Below, piece after piece: positions 57,778 to 64,000 of a stretch of DNA of 64,000 nucleotides. This DNA comes from Prosapia bicincta (lineage: Eukaryota > Arthropoda > Insecta > Hemiptera > Cercopidae), in assembly GCA_036971475.1 (NCBI GenBank), contig JBAIZL010000005.1, positions 173,376,386-173,440,385 of the forward strand, in the 5' to 3' direction. Positions within the stretch are counted from its first letter, which is position 1. The number at the start of each line of letters is the position of its first letter. Position numbers and translations under genes: made by a program. The notes below the pieces were generated by a model that searched no databases, had not been told where the DNA came from, and saw only the letters and a program-made list of their open reading frames with translations.

Positions 57778-57954
57778 ATAAAATCATGTACATACAGTAT
57801 TAGTTAATACAAATAGCTTAGTTTACTAAAATCATGTAAGAGAAAAACAAATTTTTCCATAATCAATAATGCAACTTGCAGGTGAGGAATTTGTCAATTT
57901 AATTACAAGTGGGGAAGCAAAGCATGTTAAAAAAATCCGAGCGCTAAGGGTTGA

Positions 57955-58981
57955 AGGGACAAGGTAGTGATATTACATTTCACTTCATATTATAAACTCT
58001 ACATTGTAAAATCGTGAAGTTCTAATTTAAAAATAATAGTCTTTTCAGTTTAAAAAATAGCTTAAAACTTTGTTAATTTTCAAATGTAGCTTGAATTATT
58101 AAAATTAATAGAGGAACTGGCAATATATAAAACAGATTGCCACTGCTGAGAAGAGCTGAAATTAATACTGCAAGTATGTATCTTTGCACTCATCGAAAAG
58201 GTTAGGTTTCATTCACTCCATTGTTAGAGTTCCTATAACGATGGCGTGTTTAAGATTATAGGCCGTCAGAGAAAAAAGAAAGCATCTTGAAATGTTGCTT
58301 AAAACTCTTGATCAGAATTTTAGCAAAATCTGTTCAGGTTAATAGTTCAGAACAGTCAAGGTTGAAAGTTAATTATTGTTTTATAGGTAGCTTTCTTAAT
58401 TAAAAAAAAATTGCATACTGAAAATCTGTTTAAAATGTAGAACACATTTTCTTAACTCTAGACTCAATTCCTTACTATTCCTGTACATTGATAGCTTGTT
58501 AAAAACTGTACAGATTTTTTAGTTCTGGAAAAAACATTAATTTTTTCCCTAAATTATAGAACCAGAAGTTTTAAACTGTAAACATTTATGAAATATAAAA
58601 GTTTTTGTAAAATTGTTAACTTTCTTAGCTCTTGTCATTTATTAGATGTTATTACTCCTAGAATGGGTTAGGAAAAATATGAGTTGTAGGAAATGATGTC
58701 ACATAAGTATTATGACAGTGGTAGAAGAGTAGCTTGCTTTATCACTGTTTTTGATGTACTAAATTTATTTGTTGTCTTTAATCATAGTACATAGTACATT
58801 TTGTTTTAAAAATTCTTTTCTGTGTACTTTATCCTCATAATGAATATTATCTGTAGCTTCAATTGATCGAATTTTAAATCAGTGATCAACAGGGACAGCA
58901 TAGCTAATTTTGCAAAAACTTTAAGTATATAAAATGGTTTTGTAAGTTTTCATATTATTGAAATAAATGTTTTCCATTTAG
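57955..58981. other. Intronic sequence, nothing recognised
   Basis: AT-rich, ending in a TCCATTTAG acceptor. Confidence 0.5.
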
Positions 58982-59077
58982 GAAAGCCACTGTCGTTCAG
59001 GGTCAGATTCTGATTTGTGTCTCGAGGAAACTGAAATGTCTGCAGGGGATCATCATGGATCCACTCTACCTCACAGG
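58982..59077 (+). CDS. Nhe3: Na+/H+ exchanger exon: acidic tail
   Basis: 96 bp, 32 codons, phase 0 at both ends, with GTAAGC donor. It codes for ESHCRSGSDSDLCLEETEMS then AGDHHGSTLPHR, corresponding to the Asp/Ser-rich DDDSDL stretch of the NHE6 tail. A donor follows, so at least one more exon is expected downstream; I did not find it before the window ends. Confidence 0.78.
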
Positions 59078-59736
59078 GTAAGCATCTGACTAACCACTTT
59101 TACATGCACATCATCCAGTAAGCATACAATTGTTATTTATTTATTTTAGTTTGTAAATAGTTTATACTGCTTATTAACCTTCATGGAAAAAAGTTAGCAT
59201 AAAGAACAAGATGACCAGTTTAATGTTTTCTGTTGAAGAAAGTTGTAAGTATAAAAATAACTAATATTTTTAGGCATTTCCCACAATTTTTCACTTTGAT
59301 AAATTTTAAATATTATTTAGTAGATGACTTTTAGATGTTATTACATCATAAATAACATGGTATTTTGGAATATCAAAGTTGGAAAAAATCAAGTTGTAAA
59401 CACGTTGACTGCCATGACCGGCGACATTATAAAATAAACCAATTTAAAAGAATAAACACACTAGAAGGCAAAATATTATTATGTTTAAACAAAAAGTACA
59501 AAAAAAATTGTGTTTGAAGGTTATCAGAAAACTGGTTGACAGTCAATGGTTGACAGTTAATGGTTGACAGTTAATGGTTTGTTTCTCAAATTCTGTAACC
59601 CTTGTGTATGTGTAAAATAAGTAGGGGTATGCATTAGGTAATTGTAAAATTTTAAAAAATATTACAAAGTAGTGACATCTCAGAACATTTACTTGATCTT
59701 TATATTCTTGTCAGTTATATATTTTCATTTTTATGT
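59078..59736. other. Intron with a short degenerate repeat
   Basis: Near 59530-59580 a GGTTGACAGT(T/C)AATGGTTGACAG-type unit of about 14 bp is repeated three times. Nothing else recognised. Confidence 0.5.
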
Positions 59737-59749
59737 AACTGTTATTAAT

Positions 59750-61689
59750 TCAAAGGTGAGGAATTATCCCTCCTCGTCAGTCAACCGGTTGGGTGTGGTA
59801 GAAATAACTGCTCTGACTGGGGAGACTGGGGTAGTTGGGAATTAAGTCCTCACAATGCTACTCTCACCTCCCAGGTGAACCAAGGGTAATGCGGCAGTGA
59901 AGTATGGGCAGGAAACTACCCTAACAAAACAGTTGTAAAAAAGAGAGTAAAGCAGGCTGTTCGCTCCATGAGCAACAGTTAATAATGTCCTGAACTTGGG
60001 GTGTGCTTCAAGGTCAGTGACTGAATACCCAATCCAAGGTGTAAGGCATCGTGCCGATGGATGAGTGGCTGCAGAGTATAAAATGCAGTAGCACACGATC
60101 CCCTTGAGGAACCAGATAAAACCTCATTGTATGTTGTCTTGCTAGGGCAGTGGGGGTTCTGCTCTGGTTGACCGTTCTTTCCCCCATACTTGGGAAGCCA
60201 ATGGACCAAGTAAGTACACAAATTGTTGTTGAGTCTGCACAGACAGCGGGAGCCAATGAGACGGCAAACCGTGAGTCTGTAACAGATGTGTCAACGGCAA
60301 CCACCACTGGGGGTGCAGGGGCGGTTACCAAGCTGCCGACTGCAGAAACCAGTGAAATGGTTGTAGAATTGAGCACGCTTTCTCTACGGAGAAAGCGTAT
60401 GAGTGGAGCGGCCAGAAGGCGGCTCCGAAGAGATCAGGTGAGAGCAGCGGGAGGGCCAATAATCCTGAACACACAACGCAGGGGAGGCCAAAACCGAGCC
60501 GAGCATGTTAATGTCCAGGACTTGGATGTTGTGAGGTGTGAGGTGCCACAGGTCGGAAGCAATCAACCACGAGCACCAAACCCCAGCATGGAGATTGCAA
60601 CTTGAACAACTGGGCTAATCTCCCAGATGTTTCGGGACATGAGTATCGAGTGTGTGGTCAAAGAACCTGTCTTGGAGATGGGCAGTGACCACCTTACTCG
60701 GCCGTTTGCACCTGACCAGACCCACCAAACTATGACGGAATGGTCAGGGTCAGTAACATCGGGAGCTCAGATCTGGTACACAGATGGCTCCAAGATGGAC
60801 TTCGGCACTGGAGCTGGGATGTATTGTTAAAACCCAAGGGCAAAACTAGTTTTTTCCTTGGGGAGGCATACCTCTGTCTTTCAGGCCAAAATATATGCTA
60901 TAAATGCCTGTCTGGGAGAGATGGCGAGAAGGAGAATACACAGGACCCAGATTGCTACTTTCTCTGACAGTCAGACAGCAATTAAGGCACTAAACGGACA
61001 TGTGGTCACCTCGGCCATAGTCAGGGAATGCCTAAATAACTTAAAAGCTCTGGCAAGGCACAATCAAATCAAGATAGGTTGGGTGCCAGGGCATAGGGGA
61101 ATATTTGGAAATGAAGCCGCAGATGCACTGGCCAGAGAGGGGTCTTCAACTTCCCTGATTGGACCGGAGCCGGCGGTAGGTGTTTCCAAATCTATGGTCA
61201 AGATGGCAGTGCGAAGGTGGATGGCTGAAAGACACTGTGAGCACTGGATCAGGGCTGAAGGGATGAGACACAGTAAGCTAACCCTTAGGAAACCTTCCTT
61301 GTGACTGCAGAAGAGTCTCATCTATCTGTCTAGGCAGGAATTGAGGATAGCCACAGGTCTACTCACGGGACACGGTGGACTAAGGAAACATCTGCATAAA
61401 ATGGGCATCTACAAAGATGAACCAGTGTGCAGATTATGCGGGCAGGAACTGGAGACTGCCACACACATTATTTATAGATGTGAAGCACTTGCCGAGAGGC
61501 GCTTCAACCTCTTTGGTGATGGGACAGCTCTGGTGGATGCTGAAGGTAAAACACTAGTCAGGAAACTCCTAAACCTGGTAAGAGGGAAGGGGCTATTTGA
61601 CTAGATCAGGGAGGGAAGTACAATATACCTTAAGGTAGCAGTGCTTCGGGCAGTTTAACCCGCTCCCAAGTTAATAAAAAAAAAAAAAA
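59750..61689 (+). mobile_element. LINE derivative: ORF1-like region joined to RNase H, no RT
   Basis: Flanked by a 13-bp target duplication AACTGTTATTAAT (59737-59749, 61690-61702) and ending in a poly(A) tail (about 61675-61689), so it is one whole retrotransposed unit. It has a GC-richer 5' region, an ORF1-like frame and then RNase H, but no endonuclease or reverse transcriptase. It must have been mobilised in trans. Confidence 0.85.
60150..61604 (+). pseudogene. ORF1-RNase H fused frame with three nonsense codons
   Basis: A single reading frame runs from the Met at 60150 to 61604, broken only by stops at 60603-60605, 60828-60830 and 61302-61304. The N-terminal 150 residues are Ser/Thr/Ala-rich with a basic RRKRMSGAARRRLRRDQ cluster, ORF1-like. 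RNase H follows: IWYTDGSK (Asp), VFQAKIYAINA (the usual Glu is Lys), FSDSQTAIKAL (Asp), WVPGHRGIFGNEAADALA (His and Asp). The tail has a zinc-finger-like CRLCGQELETATHIIYRC. The lost Glu argues that the RNase H is inactive. Confidence 0.8.
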
Positions 61690-61702
61690 AACTGTTATTA
61701 AT

Positions 61703-61960
61703 AATTTTGCTGCAATGGGATGCCTTAAGGTATAGTACTGTCAACATCAGGTGGTGGTAAACACTGTAGTGTAATTTTCTGGGAAACGAGGTTGGTGTGA
61801 TTCAGCGTTATATTATTCTTGAGACCTATATATTAAAAATAGAATTACACTGTCATATCCCAACTAATAATTAACATAATATTCTCTCTGTTTTGTATAA
61901 TTTGCTTTTGGATCTTATTTCTGTGGCCAAATTAAAAAATCGTAGTATTTAAATGGGAGT
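61703..61960. other. Spacer between two LINE copies
   Basis: AT-rich flanking sequence; the exact 5' limit of the next LINE is not visible. Confidence 0.4.
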
Positions 61961-62109
61961 GATACAGATCATCTGCTCGTGGTGCCCCCTGCGTAATCTA
62001 AACGATCTGTACAAGGTTTCGCCTGTAAAATGCTCTTTGTAAACACTTTGCCAATACCAGTCACACACCCTGTAATAGAAGAATTGCAAAAACCTTTAAA
62101 AAATATCCA

Positions 62110-63296
62110 AAAAACCTATGTCTTGATGAAGAGTGCCACAGGCTCTTTGCACTCGACTTCGCAATTGCTGAACTGGATTTGGCCCTTTTACAGACAAAAA
62201 ATGGGAAAGCAGCAGGAATGGATGGAATCCTCCCAGAATTCCTAAAAAACCTTGGAAACAATGCAAAACTTGTCTTCCTTGCTGTCATCAATCTCACTTG
62301 GAGAATGCATGTTCCACAACAATGGAGGAAGGCAGAAATAATTCTTATTCTTAAAGCTGGAAAACAAGCAAGTGTAGCTGAGAGCTACAGACCAGTATCT
62401 CTCACCAGTGCTTGCAGCAAAGTTGCTGGGAGAATGATAAATAACCGACTTACACAGTATTTGGAGTCACGCAAAATAATTAATGATGCCCAAGCGGGCT
62501 TTAGAAAGTATAGAGGCACTATGGACCATGTTGTGAATTTTACTCAACATGTTAAAGACGGCTTCCATAGGAAGATGTCAACATTAGCATTCCTGGTAGA
62601 CTTTAAGGCCGCTTATGATACAGTTTGGCAAACAATGCTCTTCCACAGGTTGATAGGATATGGGATATCTGGCAACCTCTTGAACTGGATTAAGTCCTTC
62701 CTGTCCCACAGAGAAATCCGAATCTAGTTTTCTAACAGCCCATCAAAATTTTGTATCCAGAGGCAAGGCATACCCCAAGGGGCAGTAATTTCATGAACAT
62801 TGTTCAACCTTATGATAAATGATGTCATAGACACCATGTATGCATACCTGGTATGCAGGCCCTGTTGTATGCTGACGATCTTCTCTTGTGGGCCAGCAGC
62901 AGTAACATCATTGCTCTGCAGAAGTGTATGAACGATGCTTTGCTCAGACTTGAAAAATGGGCAGAGCATAATGCCGTGACCGTAAACACATCGAAAACGA
63001 CGTTCCAACTTTTCTCACTCTCCACAAAAATTCCAAAGGTGAGCTTAACATATAAGAACTCAATTTTGTCTAGCAGCGATATTTCAAGATACTTGGGAGT
63101 TGCATTGGATCAACGTATGTCATGGAAACCACACATTGCCCAGTGTGCTGAAAAGGCTATAAAAAGAACAAGATTACTCAAGAGACTAACAGCTACTACT
63201 TGGGGAGCTAACCAAGATGTTTTAAAGACTGCCTACAAGTCATATATAAGACCGATCTTAGAATATGATACCAAGGTGACAAGTTACGGCCAGTAA
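62110..63296 (+). pseudogene. Non-LTR reverse transcriptase, broken
   Basis: 62179-62724 holds reverse transcriptase blocks: KNGKAAGMDGILPEFLKNLG, SYRPVSLTSACSKVAGRMIN, AGFRKYRGTMDHV and the first catalytic Asp in LAFLVDFKAAYDTVW. A TAG at 62725-62727 interrupts it, followed by RQGIPQGAV and another stop. After a frame change 62853-63296 gives the YADD catalytic box (ALLYADDLLLWASS), then VNTSKTTFQLFS and RYLGVALDQRMSWKPHI, the thumb region. Both catalytic Asp motifs survive but the frame does not. Confidence 0.88.
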
Positions 63297-63631
63297 ATGC
63301 ACCACAAATTTACTTGATTTTGTTCAAAACAATGCCTTAATAGTCATAACTGGTGCTGCCAAGTCCACGCCTATTGCTGCAATGGAGGCTCAAACTGAGA
63401 TTGAACCATTACAAATATGCAGGGAGATGTTAGCCCTATGTTTTGGGAACGATTTAAACGAACAAACAAATCTTGGGAGGAGTACCATAAACCCACAGAT
63501 AGACTAAAATCCTAGCGAACACCCCTTGTAAAAAGTATGGAGTCACTCTCGGAGAACCAGCTCCACTTACTGCTTTTCAGGACTGCTTCCAGGAACTCCC
63601 TGAGGCAGAGCTCCTCCTGACAGATCACCAC

Positions 63632-63990
63632 TTGCCCAAGCATGCATCTTCGGATCAGGAGCATAGAAGTCCAGCCCTCCGAACTATCAATGAAAAATAC
63701 CCTGCACCAGAATGGCTCCAAATTTACACAGATGGATCATCCATATCTGGATCAGGCGAAATAGATGCTGCATACTACTGCATATATTTTGAGGGATTTT
63801 CTGCTGTCGGGGCCCACCTTAGCAACTATGGTGGTGAGGTAGCTGCCATATATGCTGCAGCAATAGAACTTTAGAACTTGACTACTCCGGGTAAGGCTGT
63901 TTTCCTTGTTGACTCTAAGACCGCCATCATGAATCTCTCTGGGAACTCACGGACCGACTGTAGTAGAACCATAGAATGTTGAAGAAAACT
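63632..63990 (+). pseudogene. RNase H domain of the second LINE, partial
   Basis: IYTDGSSISGSGEIDAAYYC (first Asp) and GGEVAAIYAAAIEL (Glu) are kept. A TAG at 63872-63874 then breaks the frame, after which VFLVDSKTAIMNLSG (second Asp) is still readable. The last part lies beyond the window. Confidence 0.8.
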
Positions 63991-64000
63991 AAATGCTCTC

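Larger units (their letters stand above)
55885..57950 (+). mobile_element. piggyBac remnant, interrupted by mariner
   Basis: Inverted ends CCCTTAGCACTCG and CGAGCGCTAAGGG, flanked by TTAA (55881-55884) and TTGA (57951-57954, one base changed). Coding remains are only at the right side. The left part of the transposase is absent, and a mariner sits about 40 bp from the left end. Confidence 0.85.
61960..64000 (+). mobile_element. Decayed LINE (I/Loa/Jockey-like) with RT and RNase H, runs off the window
   Basis: 5'-truncated or blurred start near 61960-62040, continuing past 64000. The reading order reverse transcriptase then RNase H is typical of RNase H-bearing non-LTR clades. At least four frame breaks make it inactive. 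It is a different family from the neighbouring element at 59750-61689, as their RNase H sequences do not match closely. Confidence 0.8.

Noticed and set aside
59842..60376. Three minus-strand frames opposite the LINE ORF1 region
   Set aside because: Mutually overlapping shadows; the plus strand carries the retrotransposed frame ending in poly(A).
1..64000. tRNA, rRNA, snRNA genes and origins
   Set aside because: No cloverleaf-like or rRNA-like sequence was noticed on reading; a tRNAscan or Rfam search was not possible.

Overview
The window is strongly AT-rich, intron-rich eukaryotic nuclear DNA. Its gene content and transposon families (mariner, piggyBac, hAT, pogo/Tigger, Harbinger, Penelope-like, Ty3/Gypsy, RNase H-bearing LINEs) point to an arthropod, most likely an insect. 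I cannot fix the order from sequence alone. There are no bacterial operons, rRNA genes, tRNA genes or CRISPR arrays.

Host gene. One plus-strand gene runs through almost the whole window: an endosomal-type Na+/H+ exchanger of the SLC9A6/A7/A9 (NHE6/7/9) group, probably the orthologue of Drosophila Nhe3. I can place 13 coding exons (56-231, 17474-17551, 19092-19168, 21819-22028, 23934-24072, 27625-27730, 30021-30223, 34541-34652, 36199-36352, 40820-40871, 50022-50054, 55105-55305, 58982-59077). Their phases join without a break into about 545 codons. The start of the protein lies upstream of the window and its last exon was not found. Two introns look like minor-spliceosome (U12) introns: an AT-AC intron (24073-27624) and a GT-AG intron (30224-34540), each with a full U12 donor and a branch-point match close to the acceptor.

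Intron contents. The rest is introns packed with mobile DNA. Intron 1 of the visible gene holds a complete, young 8.7-kb Ty3/Gypsy LTR retrotransposon (259-8965) with 4-bp target duplications, nearly identical LTRs, gag, and a pol split by a small AT-rich insertion. After it come (TA)n microsatellites alternating with palindromes tied to Penelope-like elements (PLEs). Further along are a large PLE foldback (20293-21220), an endonuclease-domain LINE remnant (24753-25400), a TIR element (25743-27508), a hAT element with a PLE fragment inside it (28281-29081), pogo/Tigger copies (32212-33226, 33505-33967, ~36960-37320, 39380-40256), and a piggyBac-like element (41416-43562) containing a Harbinger-like element (42353-43454) whose MADF-like reading frame carries a 42-bp minisatellite. 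A second PLE foldback (43871-44707), a PLE remnant split by a mariner (45335-48660, mariner 46909-47736), and a piggyBac remnant containing another mariner (55885-57950, mariner 55925-57130) follow.

Right end. After the last visible exon, a retrotransposed LINE derivative (59750-61689) joins an ORF1-like region directly to RNase H with no reverse transcriptase. Next to it, a decayed LINE with reverse transcriptase and RNase H (about 61960 to the window edge) runs off the end.
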